Part shown: positions 41,852 through 50,007 of the stretch, in pieces
Layout of the letters: the number at the start of each line of letters is the position of its first letter
How positions within the stretch are numbered: the first letter of the stretch is position 1
From: Acidimicrobiaceae bacterium
GTDB lineage: Bacteria; Actinomycetota; Acidimicrobiia; Acidimicrobiales; RAAP-2
Length of the DNA stretch: 53,411 bases
NCBI GenBank assembly: GCA_003152015.1
Contig: PLZF01000027.1
Coordinates: forward strand, 1 to 53,411
Reading direction: 5' to 3'
Position numbers and translations under genes: made by a program
Notes under the pieces: model-generated
What the model was told of the DNA's origin: nothing
The model's database searches: none
Seen by the model: only the letters and a program-made list of their open reading frames with translations

Positions 41852-43345
41852 ATGGAACGACTGAGCGGTCTCGACGCAAGCTTTTTGTATCTGGAGAACC
41901 CGAGTCTCCATATGCACGTCGTCATGACGTCGGTGGTCGATCCGTCCACGGTCCCCGGGGGCTACTCGTTCGCCCGGATGAAGGAGCTCATTGCCGAAAG
42001 GCTCCCTCTGGCACCGGTGTTCCAACGCCGCCTGGTCGAGGTCCCGCTTCGTTGGGGCCACCCGGTGTGGGTGGACGATCCCGACTTCGACATCGACTAC
42101 CACGTTCGCCTGGCTGCAGTACCGAAACCGGGTGGGCTCCGTGAGCTGGCGGCCATTGCCGGAGATATCGCCGGGCGCCAACTCGACAGGTCCAAACCGT
42201 TGTGGGAGATGTGGATCATCGAAGGGCTGGCCAACGACCGGGTGGGATTCGTGACCAAGATGCACCACTCCACCGTGGACGGGGTGTCCGGGGCGGAATT
42301 GCTGTCGATTCTCTTCGACCTCGAGCCCGACCCGGGGCCGACACCTCCTCCACCGGAACGTGTGCACGACGATCGGATCCCCTCGAATCTCGAATTGCTC
42401 GGAACTGCCACGGTGGACAGGGCCATGCTTCCCTTCAAGATCACCCGGGACCTGGTACGCACCGGTTCACGGGTGCTCAACGTACGGAAGGTTCGGATCG
42501 GATCGGAAGGACGACCGGGGCTCGGCAAGGCAGCGCTGCCGTTGTCCGCACCCCGCACGTCGTTCAACGGCTCGCTCTCGAGGAGCCGGTCGGTGGCCTT
42601 CACCGCCATCGGGCTCGATGACGTCAAGCGGCTGAAGTCGGCAATGGGAACCACTGTGAACGATGTTGTCCTCGCCGTCTGCACCGGGGCGCTCCGGTCC
42701 TTTCTCCTCCAGGGCGACGAGTTGCCCACCAAGCCACTGGTAGCTGTGGTCCCGGTGTCGGTCCGGACGACCACCGCCAACGCGCGCGGTTCCAACAAGG
42801 TGTCGTCGATGTTCGTGCAGCTCCCGTCGCAGCTCGACGACCCCCTCGAGCGGCTCGAAGCCATCCACCAGGGGACCAAAGGGGCCAAGGAAGAGCACAA
42901 TGCCCTGGGGGCGGACACCCTCCTCAACTGGGCGGAGCACGCCACCCCGAATCTCTTTGCCAACGCCGCTCGCCTCTACAGCCGGATGCAGCTGGCAGAC
43001 CGCCATCGGCCCATTGCCAACCTGGTCATCTCCAACGTGCCCGGACCCGACTTCCCCCTCTACCTCGGCGGTGCCGAACTCGAGTGCGGATTCCCACTCG
43101 GTCCGGTGATGGAGGGGATGGGCGTGAACATCACCATCATGAGCTACCGCGGCATCATGTACTGGGGGATCATCTCGTGCCCGGAGAACATGCCCAGGGT
43201 GTGGGACCTGGCCGCCGACATCCCGCTGGCTCTCGACGAACTGCTGGAGGCAGCCAATCTGGAGCCGGCCGTCTACCGGAACAAAGACGCCGCCGTCGCG
43301 GTGCAGGCGGCTGGCGTAGGCGTCACCAAGCCTGGCCCCGGATAG
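41852..43345 (+). CDS. Wax ester synthase/diacylglycerol acyltransferase (WS/DGAT)
   Basis: A 497-residue acyltransferase that makes triacylglycerol or wax esters from acyl-CoA. The catalytic MHHSTVDGVSG (HHxxxDG, near 137) and the family motifs PLWEMWIIEG, NDVVLAVCTGALR and NLVISNVPGP are all present. It begins MERLSGLDASFLYLE, a standard start. ATG 41852 is preceded by AAAGAACGG. With the divergent esterase it suggests neutral-lipid storage. Confidence 0.92.
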   Translation: MERLSGLDASFLYLENPSLHMHVVMTSVVDPSTVPGGYSFARMKELIAERLPLAPVFQRRLVEVPLRWGHPVWVDDPDFDIDYHVRLAAVPKPGGLRELAAIAGDIAGRQLDRSKPLWEMWIIEGLANDRVGFVTKMHHSTVDGVSGAELLSILFDLEPDPGPTPPPPERVHDDRIPSNLELLGTATVDRAMLPFKITRDLVRTGSRVLNVRKVRIGSEGRPGLGKAALPLSAPRTSFNGSLSRSRSVAFTAIGLDDVKRLKSAMGTTVNDVVLAVCTGALRSFLLQGDELPTKPLVAVVPVSVRTTTANARGSNKVSSMFVQLPSQLDDPLERLEAIHQGTKGAKEEHNALGADTLLNWAEHATPNLFANAARLYSRMQLADRHRPIANLVISNVPGPDFPLYLGGAELECGFPLGPVMEGMGVNITIMSYRGIMYWGIISCPENMPRVWDLAADIPLALDELLEAANLEPAVYRNKDAAVAVQAAGVGVTKPGPG

Positions 43346-43362
43346 AGACCCACCAGGCGGAT

Positions 43363-44535
43363 TCAGGGAGCCGGAGCCACCGCCATGGACGATGCCCCGG
43401 TACATACCGGGACCGGCCGGCCGTAGATCTGGCTCGTCGTCGCATAGGGAACCACCGAGTCGAAGCCGTCCACAATGAATGCGGTGACCCCATCGGGGGC
43501 GAGCACGATGTCGGTGGGATGCTGGGTACCGCCCGAGACACCGACCAGTGCCGGTAGGCGAACCGGTGGAGTCGGCGCGGCCAACGGTGTCAACAGCACC
43601 GGATTCACCCAGTTGTTGGCGGAGTCGACGACATAGGCCATCGCACCATTCGGCGCCACGATCAACGAGGCCGGCGTGGCGATGCCGAACTGGTCGAACG
43701 ACGCCTCTGGCTCAGGCGTGCCGGTAGCAACCGAGATGGGGAGCAGGCGCCCTCCGAAGTCTTTGCCTCCTTGGCCCACCACGTAGACCGTCGACCCGTT
43801 TGCGCTGAAGGCGATGCCATGGGGTGAATAGACCGAGGACACGGTCAGCCCGGTCGGGATCGGGGCTCCGGCGGTTGCGCGCCCGGTATCCACCGGAATC
43901 ACCGCCCCCGATACCAAGACGTAGAGCGAGGTGCCTGCCGCATTGAGGGCCATGCCGAACACCGCATGACCCGCACCGAGATCGAGGGGGGTTCCCGCCC
44001 TGTCATCGGTCAGGTCGACGGGAACCAGGGTGTTGCCGCTCGAAGCCACCAGGGTGAGACCATCGGGAAACACCACAATGCTGTGGGTGCCTCCGGAACC
44101 GGGGATGGGGATGGGGGTCTGGGCCCGCTGCGTCACCAGGTTGATGGGAATCACCAGGTTCTGGATCGTCTGGGCCGAGGTGGTGGTCGGGGTGGTCTGT
44201 TGCGAGGTCACCACATAGGCCCAGCGCCCGTTGGGCGAGGTGGCGATGGCAAAATCCCCCGGAGCGGGCGTGCCGGAGATCGGAAGCCGGATGTCGGGCT
44301 CCACCGTGTTGTCCCTGGCCAGTTCGACCGGGGTCACTGCGTTCGGGCATGCCACGTAGCCAACAGCCCCGGTTGGGGCCAACGACGATCCGGGGGCAGG
44401 CGGGGGTCGGGGAGAAGAGAACAGGGAACAGCCCCCCAGTGCCACCGAGGCCGCCAGCACTAGCGTGGTGGCGACAGCTGTCGAACGGCTTGTGGGGCGC
44501 CGATCGGCCACGGTGTGGTGTCTGATTGGTCCCAT
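43363..44535 (-). CDS. Beta-propeller lipoprotein of YVTN type
   Basis: A 390-residue secreted protein. The N-terminal signal has lipobox SVALGGCS, so Cys would be lipidated; a Pro-rich spacer follows. The rest is a propeller of repeating PNGRWAYVV, PDGLTLVAS, AAGTSLYVL, ANGSTVYVV, PNGAMAYVV and PDGVTAFIV blades, about one per 42-60 residues, as in YVTN/lactonase-like proteins. The role is unknown. ATG 44535 gives the signal sequence directly; TATCGT lies 11 bases upstream. Confidence 0.85.
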   Translation of the reverse strand: MGPIRHHTVADRRPTSRSTAVATTLVLAASVALGGCSLFSSPRPPPAPGSSLAPTGAVGYVACPNAVTPVELARDNTVEPDIRLPISGTPAPGDFAIATSPNGRWAYVVTSQQTTPTTTSAQTIQNLVIPINLVTQRAQTPIPIPGSGGTHSIVVFPDGLTLVASSGNTLVPVDLTDDRAGTPLDLGAGHAVFGMALNAAGTSLYVLVSGAVIPVDTGRATAGAPIPTGLTVSSVYSPHGIAFSANGSTVYVVGQGGKDFGGRLLPISVATGTPEPEASFDQFGIATPASLIVAPNGAMAYVVDSANNWVNPVLLTPLAAPTPPVRLPALVGVSGGTQHPTDIVLAPDGVTAFIVDGFDSVVPYATTSQIYGRPVPVCTGASSMAVAPAP

Positions 44536-44590
44536 GGATGGTGTCGACGATAGCGAGCGTTCGAGCCAGCCCTGTACCGACCCCAGTCGG

Positions 44591-44596
44591 TAGGCT
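44591..44596 (+). promoter_or_regulatory. -10 box for leaderless start at 44603
   Basis: TAGGCT, six bases before GTG 44603. Same form as other leaderless starts, and the strongest argument that the following short frame is a gene. Confidence 0.4.
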
Positions 44597-44602
44597 TCGC
44601 AC

Positions 44603-44809
44603 GTGACGACCGGTGAGGTATCCACCGGTGAGCTCATCGGGCGGGGGCCCCTCTTCGCGGAGATCGCCAGGGAACTCCGTTGGAACATTCGGGAACATCG
44701 GACCGTACTGCTCCCGTACCATCCGATCAAATTCAAAGAACGGTGGCGCCAACGCCGGACGTGGATCCGGTGGGGCATCTGCGTGGCCTTTCCCACGGGA
44801 TCTATCTGA
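44603..44809 (+). pseudogene. N-terminal part of a probable small membrane protein gene
   Basis: A 68-codon frame starting at a leaderless GTG. It reads TTGEVSTGELIGRGPLFAE, then a basic stretch (KERWRQRRTWIRWG) and stops at TGA. After the stop, the same frame resumes with a hydrophobic, membrane-like segment (44843-45007), and another frame carries a hydrophobic HGIYLTIGYLSVPTQQNG between. The picture fits one gene of about 130 codons broken by two shifts, or two tiny genes. I do not recognise a family. This lies in the 499-base gap 44536-45034. Confidence 0.4.
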
Positions 44810-44842
44810 CCATCGGCTATTTGTCGGTGCCGACACAGCAGA

Positions 44843-45007
44843 ATGGCGCAATCCCTGTACGGGAAACCGGCCGGTCACGCCGCCCAGTACGCCCTGCTCT
44901 CCCTGGCGTGGGGCATCGGATACTGGATCATCGGCACCCTGGTGGCCGAGCGATCGGCGGTGTGGCGCCGGGCCCGGTTGTGCCGGGAGTTGCATCGTCC
45001 CAACTAA
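44843..45007 (+). pseudogene. C-terminal part of a probable small membrane protein gene
   Basis: Starts at ATG 44843 in the same frame as the GTG at 44603. It encodes 54 residues with a hydrophobic helix (YALLSLAWGIGYWIIGTL) and a basic tail (VWRRARLCRELHRPN). It could be a remnant, or a separate small membrane protein. It ends 27 bases before the convergent uvrD gene. Confidence 0.35.
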
Positions 45008-45034
45008 CAACCACCCGCGCGTACCCGGTGCCGG

Positions 45035-47050
45035 TCAGACGCCGAGGGTCGACCGCATGGCGGCGAACCGACCCAACACTTCCGTGGTGGTCTCGGTCGG
45101 AACGTCCAAGAAATGGATCAGCTCTTCAGGGATCTCATCGAGGAAGCGGCTCCGGTCGTTCTCGACCACCCGGTTGAAGGAGTGGCGGCGGCGGGAGTGG
45201 GAGAGATACAGCCGACGTTTGGCCCGGGTGATGGCGACATAGGCCAGGCGACGCTCTTCTTCGAGCTCGCCCTCTTCCACGCACCGCCGATCGGGGAAGA
45301 CCCCCTCCTCCATCCCGACCACGAACACCGCCCCGAACTCCAATCCCTTGGCCGCATGGATGGTCATCAGTGACAGACGCGATTGATCATCACCGGAGTC
45401 ATCAGTCTCGGTGATCAACCCGGCCATATCGAGGAACGACTCAACGGTGGCGTGGTCACCGGCGATAGAGCGCAGTTGGTCGACACTCTCCTGACGGTAC
45501 CGACGCTCTTCGTCGTCGGCGGCAGCGTCGAGCAACTTACGCACAAACTCACCATCGGCGGTGACCGCGTCGATGGCGCCCAGGGCACCTCCGGCTCCAG
45601 CCGCCAGTCGAACCTCATCGAGCAATCGGGTGAACTGATCAAGACCCTCGCGGGCCAGTTTCGGGAGATCGTCGATCTCACCTCGACGGGCCAGCGTGTC
45701 CCCGAGCGGCAGGGCATTGGTCTGGGCGAAGGCCCGGATCTTCTTGATGCTGGCGTCACCGATGGCTCGGCGGGGGACATTGACGCAGCGGCGAAACGAC
45801 AGTTCATCCTGGGGGTTGACAGCCAAGCGGAGGTAGGCGATGAGATCCTTGATCTCTTTCCGTTCGAAGAACGACGTCCCTCCCACCGTTCGGCACGGGA
45901 TGCCCCGGCGCACAATTTCCGCCTCGATCGGTCGGGCCAGAGTTTTCGCCCGGCACAACACGGCGATCTCGCCGGGCCGGACACCCTCCCGCACCAGCGT
46001 GGCCACCTCGTCGGCCAGCCAGGAGGCCTCGTCCGCCTCGTCGTCAGCCGCCCGCAAGGCGATCAGGTTGCCCTCCCCGGCCCGCGTCCACAGTTGCTTG
46101 TCGGCCCGGGTGAGGTTGCGGGAGATCACCGCATTGGCGGCGTCCAAAATGGTACCTGTCGATCGAAAGTTCTGTTCGAGAAGAACCGTCGTGGCAGTCG
46201 GGAAGGTACGGGAGAAATTGAGGATGTTACCGACATCGGCAGCCCGGAAGCCGTAGATGGACTGGTCGCCGTCACCGACGCAGCACAGATTGAGATGCTC
46301 AGCGGCCAACTGTTCGACGATGACGCTCTGGGCGCGATTGGTGTCCTGGTATTCGTCCACCAGCACCTGGGAAAACCGGGCCTGGTAGTGCTCCCGGACA
46401 TCGGCGTGCTCGGTGAGAAGCCGGACCGCGTGGACGAGCAGATCGTCGAAGTCCACGCAGTCGGATTCGACCATGCGCTGCTGGTACTCGCGGTAGATGC
46501 GGGCGTGAGCGTTGGATCGGGCATCCGAGGACTCGATCGAGAGCTGACGGGGGTCGATGAGCCGGTTCTTGGCCGAGCTGATGGCGGCCCTGGCCCCACC
46601 CACCGGGATCTGCTTGACGTCGATGTTCAGGTCATCGCAAATGTCACGCAACAGCCGTTTGCAGTCGTCCTCGGACAGAATGGTGAACTGGCGGGTCAGG
46701 CCAACCCGATCGGCGTAGGGCCGGAGCATCCGCACACAGGCGCTGTGAAACGTGGAGACCCACATGTCGTGGGCCACCGATCCGAGCGAGGCGCCCAGGC
46801 GCTCTTTCATCTCGCGGGCGGCCTTATTGGTAAAGGTGATGGCCAACACCCGATCGGGAGTGACGACACCTGACGCGATGAGATAGCCGATCCGGCTGGT
46901 CAGCACCTTGGTCTTCCCGCTGCCGGCACCGGCCAGCACCAGCAGCGGCCCCTCCCCGTGCTCGACCGCCTCACGCTGACGTGGATTCAGGCCCTTGGTG
47001 AACTGCTCGGGCCGCAACCTTCGTTTCGATCCGGATACAGGGCTGGCCAT
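45035..47050 (-). CDS. pcrA: UvrD/PcrA-type ATP-dependent DNA helicase
   Basis: A 671-residue superfamily 1 3'-5' helicase for repair and replication restart. The motifs are in order: Q motif LNPRQREAVEHGEGPLLV, Walker A LAGAGSGKTKVLTSR, Ia ITFTNKAAREMKER, STFHSACVRML, Walker B LVDEYQDTNRAQ, motif III GDGDQSIYGFR, motif IV LEQNFRST, motif V LSLMTIHAAKGLEF and VI ERRLAYVAITRAKRRLYL. It lacks the long C-terminal tail of larger PcrA proteins. ATG 47050 lies eight bases after TAGGGT. It diverges from an Ntn hydrolase. Confidence 0.93.
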   Translation of the reverse strand: MASPVSGSKRRLRPEQFTKGLNPRQREAVEHGEGPLLVLAGAGSGKTKVLTSRIGYLIASGVVTPDRVLAITFTNKAAREMKERLGASLGSVAHDMWVSTFHSACVRMLRPYADRVGLTRQFTILSEDDCKRLLRDICDDLNIDVKQIPVGGARAAISSAKNRLIDPRQLSIESSDARSNAHARIYREYQQRMVESDCVDFDDLLVHAVRLLTEHADVREHYQARFSQVLVDEYQDTNRAQSVIVEQLAAEHLNLCCVGDGDQSIYGFRAADVGNILNFSRTFPTATTVLLEQNFRSTGTILDAANAVISRNLTRADKQLWTRAGEGNLIALRAADDEADEASWLADEVATLVREGVRPGEIAVLCRAKTLARPIEAEIVRRGIPCRTVGGTSFFERKEIKDLIAYLRLAVNPQDELSFRRCVNVPRRAIGDASIKKIRAFAQTNALPLGDTLARRGEIDDLPKLAREGLDQFTRLLDEVRLAAGAGGALGAIDAVTADGEFVRKLLDAAADDEERRYRQESVDQLRSIAGDHATVESFLDMAGLITETDDSGDDQSRLSLMTIHAAKGLEFGAVFVVGMEEGVFPDRRCVEEGELEEERRLAYVAITRAKRRLYLSHSRRRHSFNRVVENDRSRFLDEIPEELIHFLDVPTETTTEVLGRFAAMRSTLGV

Positions 47051-47149
47051 GGCGGCTCACCCTATCCGGCGGTGATCACTGCGGTCGTACCATGGGAAGG
47101 TTCCGTCCGAGAGCCGGGGGGACGTGACTGGCAAAGAGTAGGCGCCCCG

Positions 47150-48094
47150 GTGTGCACACGGATCTTCTGGTCGGATAACGGCGTAGCCAAGGTGGCATCT
47201 CGCACCATGGACTGGCTGGTGAGCGACGAGCCCCGGCTGTGGTCGCTGCCGGCCGGGCTCCGCCGCAGTGGAGGGGCGCCTGGCGCCATCGAATGGGAAT
47301 CGAAGTTCGCCAGCGTCTGTCTCAGCATGTTCGACTCGGGGACGGTGGACGGGATGAACGATCAGGGGCTCGGCGTCCACCTGCTGTACCTCGAGAGTGC
47401 CGACTTCGGCGCCCCCGGCGACGGTCCGGTGATCGGCAATACCCACTGGGGCCAGTGGGTGCTCGACCGCTTTGCCACCGTCTCGGAGGCAGTCGACGCC
47501 ATGGAGGGCATGAGGGTGGAATCGGTCCCGATCCGGGGCCAGAACCTCCACTGCCATATGTCGCTGGAGGACGCGCACGGAGACTCGGCCATCGTGGAGC
47601 CGATCGCCGGCAAGCTGGTGGTGCACCACGGACCCGAGTATGCGGTGATGGCCAACGACCCGATGTTCGACGAACAGTTGGCCAACCTTCGTCGTTACCT
47701 CCCCTACGGCGGTGACCTACCACTTCCCGGTGACATCCTGTCTACCGACCGCTTCGTCCGGGCGACCTACTTCCTCGAGCACCTACCCCCGCCCCGGGAC
47801 GTCGAAGGGGCGGTGGCCGGCGTCATCCACATCGCCAGCAATGTGGCCTGCCCTCCCGGGGCTCCCTACAACGACTTCAGCGTCTACCCGACCTGGTGGA
47901 CCTCGGCCGTCGATCTCACCAACCTCACCTACTACTTCTGGTCGCGCCTGAGCCCGGGGCTCATCTGGGTGTCCCTGACTGATCTGGCCCGGCCCGCCGG
48001 CAGCCCGGTCCTGGTCCTCGATCCCGAGGCCCCCGGACTTACCGGCGACATCAACGACCGGTTTCTTCCCCTGGAGGGGGCACTCCCCTACTGA
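47150..48094 (+). CDS. Choloylglycine hydrolase/penicillin V acylase family Ntn hydrolase
   Basis: A 314-residue linear amide C-N hydrolase. The start GTG is followed at once by Cys2 (MCTRIFW), which becomes the N-terminal nucleophile when the Met is removed; this fixes the start and shows no signal peptide. Typical residues follow: SRTMDW with Arg and Asp, GMNDQGLGVHLLYLE, and EPIAGKLVVHHGPEYAVMANDP with the Asn. The frame upstream of GTG is not family-like. Substrate unknown; such enzymes cleave bile salts, penicillin V or acyl homoserine lactones. Confidence 0.87.
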   Translation: MCTRIFWSDNGVAKVASRTMDWLVSDEPRLWSLPAGLRRSGGAPGAIEWESKFASVCLSMFDSGTVDGMNDQGLGVHLLYLESADFGAPGDGPVIGNTHWGQWVLDRFATVSEAVDAMEGMRVESVPIRGQNLHCHMSLEDAHGDSAIVEPIAGKLVVHHGPEYAVMANDPMFDEQLANLRRYLPYGGDLPLPGDILSTDRFVRATYFLEHLPPPRDVEGAVAGVIHIASNVACPPGAPYNDFSVYPTWWTSAVDLTNLTYYFWSRLSPGLIWVSLTDLARPAGSPVLVLDPEAPGLTGDINDRFLPLEGALPY

Positions 48095-48126
48095 ACGACG
48101 TTGGGTGCCGGGTCGAGCCCGTGTGG

Positions 48127-48553
48127 CTAAACCAGCTTTGCCTCGAGGCGGATCTCGGTTCCGGCCAGAGCCCGTGACACCGGACAATTGGACTTCGCCG
48201 ACTCGGCCAGTTTCTCAAAAGGGCGCGGCATCGAGACCGGAAACTTCGGCTTCGGTGTGAAGCTCGATACTGGGGATCCGGAAACCGTCTGACCCCTTTT
48301 CGATCCCCACCCGGGCGGTCGTATCGATGCGGGTCGGGGGATGGCCAGCCTCCGTCAGGCCCAGGGCCAGGGCCATGGTGAAACACCCGGCGTGAGCCGC
48401 CCCGAAGAGCTCCTCGGGGTTGGTGCCCTTTCGGTTCTCGAAGCGGGAGCCGAAGGAGTACTCCGCCTCCACCACGCCACTCTCGACGGCTATCGACCCG
48501 TGGCCCTCCTTCACCGGCCCCTCCCGGTGCGCTCTGGCTGTCCGTTCTGGCAT
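48127..48553 (-). pseudogene. osmC: OsmC-like thiol peroxidase gene with a +1 frameshift
   Basis: OsmC proteins reduce peroxides with two cysteines. The first part reads EELFGAAHAGCFTMALALG (first Cys near 57) and HTEAEVSGLDAAPF, then hits a stop (48217-48215) inside a run of four T. Dropping one T restores the frame EKLAESAKSNCPVSRALAG, with the second Cys, then TEIRLEAKLV and a stop at 48127. The full protein would be about 141 residues, the family length. ATG 48553 has AAGGAGG, so the N-terminus is well supported. A sequencing error in the run or a real mutation are both possible. Confidence 0.85.
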
Positions 48554-48615
48554 GTCTGTCCTCCTTGTTGCGCTGCCGGCATTTCCAGCTTGTCCGGCTA
48601 CCGGTGTCTGCGTAG

Positions 48616-48636
48616 GTTTCTCTAGGTCATCCTAGA
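48616..48636. promoter_or_regulatory. Operator-like site A at the osmC promoter
   Basis: Plus strand reads GTTTC-TCTAG-GTCATC-CTAGA. TCTAG-N6-CTAGA is a perfect inverted repeat. On the minus strand TAGGAT (48634-48629) fits a -10 box of the OsmC gene inside the site. Read toward OsmC it is TCTAG-N6-CTAGA-GAAAC, as in site B. Confidence 0.6.
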
Positions 48637-48697
48637 CTTACTGTGATAAAAGGGATCGGCCGGCCGGATTCGGTCACGTCCCGTCTTTGGGTTAGTA

Positions 48698-48720
48698 TCT
48701 GTAGCGTCTGCTAGAGAAAC
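48698..48720. promoter_or_regulatory. Operator-like site B at the haemoglobin promoter
   Basis: Plus strand reads TGTAG-CGTCTG-CTAGA-GAAAC (core 48700-48720), the mirror of site A. A -10 box TAGTAT (48693-48698) precedes it, so the site covers the likely transcription start. It lies 21 bases before GTG 48741. Confidence 0.6.
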
Positions 48721-48740
48721 AAACGAGAGCGCGAGGGTCT

Positions 48741-49259
48741 GTGGTGGCTGCCGAGGAAACGGTTGCACTGATGGCGCCCACCCGGCAGCCAATGATGGCC
48801 GATGCCCAGCGGACACCCACCGGGGTGCGGCCCGATCTCACCTCCCGCAAGCACATTCACGACCTCGTGGTGGGCTTCTACCGCGAGCTGATCATGGACG
48901 AAGTACTCGGCCAGATATTCGAAGAAGTTGCCGAGGTGGACTGGAGTAAGCACATCCCGTTGTTGATCGACTACTGGTGCCGGGTGCTGCTGGGTCACCA
49001 GACGTACCAGGGGGCGATTCTCGTCGCTCACCGCCACGTGCACGATCAACAGGCGTTCACCGCTGACCATTTCGACCGGTGGTACAGCTTTTGGGTCGCC
49101 ACCATCGACCAGACCTGGGCGGGCCCGTTAGCGGAAAAGGCCAAATCTCACGCGGCCAAAGTCGGTGGTTCTTTGGCTCGTCAGCTTCCGCGCATTGCCT
49201 GGGAACCGACGCAGGGGGCAACGTGCCCCATCGCCAGAGGCGTGCCCGTCAACGGCTGA
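48741..49259 (+). CDS. Group III truncated haemoglobin
   Basis: A 172-residue haem protein of the TrHb3 group, proposed to handle NO or reactive oxygen. Recognised by SRKHIHDLVVGFYRELIMDEVLGQIF (in parts), DWSKHIPLLIDYWCRVLLG, YQGAILVAHRHV with the proximal His, and HFDRWYSFWVATIDQTWAGPLAEKAKSHAAKV. A 35-residue N-terminal stretch precedes the globin fold. GTG 48741 is the first in-frame start after the -10 box and operator site B; the true start may be a little downstream (ATG at 48771, 48792 or 48798). Neighbours are the OsmC and Fe-S genes. Confidence 0.88.
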   Translation: MVAAEETVALMAPTRQPMMADAQRTPTGVRPDLTSRKHIHDLVVGFYRELIMDEVLGQIFEEVAEVDWSKHIPLLIDYWCRVLLGHQTYQGAILVAHRHVHDQQAFTADHFDRWYSFWVATIDQTWAGPLAEKAKSHAAKVGGSLARQLPRIAWEPTQGATCPIARGVPVNG

Positions 49260-49321
49260 CGCCCATCGCTCCATCCCGGCCGCCTGAGCGGTGCCCCGTC
49301 TCGAACCCGCCGTCCTCATCG

Positions 49322-49696
49322 TCACCGGGTCCGGAAGCCGAGGGCCGACGCCGCCTCACTGTCCATCAGAGCCGGGCTCCACGGCGGGTCCCACACCACC
49401 CGCACATCCACCGTCATCCCGGGGTCCACCGCGTCGACGATCGCGGCCCTGGCCATCTCCGGGAGGCTCTCCGAAGCCGGGCAGCCGGGGGTGGTGAGGG
49501 TCATGTCGACAACCACGGTGCCATTCTCATCACGTATGTCATAAATGAGACCGAGCGACACCACGTCGAGGCATAGCTCGGGGTCGTACACACACCCGAG
49601 CGCGGTCCGGGCCGCCTCTACCGGGTTGTCCGGAGCCATCTTCACCCGGGTCGGCCCGATCGACAGCGGACCACTCGGAGTTCCGGCCCTGCTCAT
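49322..49696 (-). CDS. DUF59/MIP18-family metal-sulfur cluster protein
   Basis: A 124-residue protein of the PaaD/SufT-like DUF59 fold linked to Fe-S assembly. It shows VYDPELCLDVVSLGLIYDI, TLTTPGCPASESLPEM with a conserved Cys and VRVVWDPPWSPALMD, the usual order. ATG 49696 overlaps the DUF2249 stop by four bases (ATGA). The same fold is present in Mrp and SufT of this window, so three DUF59 proteins are encoded here. Confidence 0.86.
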   Translation of the reverse strand: MSRAGTPSGPLSIGPTRVKMAPDNPVEAARTALGCVYDPELCLDVVSLGLIYDIRDENGTVVVDMTLTTPGCPASESLPEMARAAIVDAVDPGMTVDVRVVWDPPWSPALMDSEAASALGFRTR

Positions 49697-49914
49697 GGCT
49701 CGGGCCGGAAGGTGACCTGCCAGTCGCCTCCGCCGAGGTCGACCGCCTCATAGGTGAAGCCCTGGGAGCCCAGGACGCCCTCGAGGGGCACCGGCTCGAA
49801 CGGTGCCAGCACCACCAGTTCCTCTCGGTCGGCGAGACCGGCCACCGCAGCCATGATCATCTCGAACGGCTCTTCTCCGGCGGCGATGATCGGGCGTGCA
49901 TCGATGGTTGCCAT
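49693..49914 (-). CDS. DUF2249 (TusA-like fold) protein
   Basis: A 73-residue protein of DUF2249, with the start TIDARPIIAAGEEPFEMIM and LVVLAPFEPVPLEGVLG, which resembles small sulfur carriers of the TusA fold but lacks the catalytic Cys-Pro. DUF2249 often occurs next to haemerythrins and denitrification or NO genes. ATG 49914 has GAGGAGG. Paired by overlap with the DUF59 gene. Two palindromes lie in its leader and promoter. Confidence 0.85.
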   Translation of the reverse strand: MATIDARPIIAAGEEPFEMIMAAVAGLADREELVVLAPFEPVPLEGVLGSQGFTYEAVDLGGGDWQVTFRPEP

Positions 49915-49930
49915 GGGGCACCTCCTCTAC

Positions 49931-49944
49931 CGGTCCCTGGACCG
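49931..49944. promoter_or_regulatory. Palindrome in the DUF2249 leader
   Basis: CGGTCC-CT-GGACCG, perfect arms of six with a two-base centre, 17 bases before the ATG. It may be an operator or a small hairpin near the ribosome site. Confidence 0.4.
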
Positions 49945-49974
49945 ATCCAGTTTGTTGTTCCAAGTATTACTAGA

Positions 49975-49993
49975 AATATATCAGGCATGCCTG
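49975..49993 (-). promoter_or_regulatory. Possible DUF2249 promoter with upstream palindrome
   Basis: TATATT (49980-49975) is a candidate -10 box. CAGGCATGCCTG (49982-49993), a perfect 12-base palindrome, lies directly upstream. The ferredoxin stop follows at 50008. Confidence 0.4.
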
Positions 49994-50007
49994 CGCGATG
50001 TCCTGGC

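Noticed and set aside
45383..46873. Open 496-codon plus-strand frame
   Set aside because: Antisense shadow of the uvrD/pcrA gene, with all helicase motifs on the other strand.
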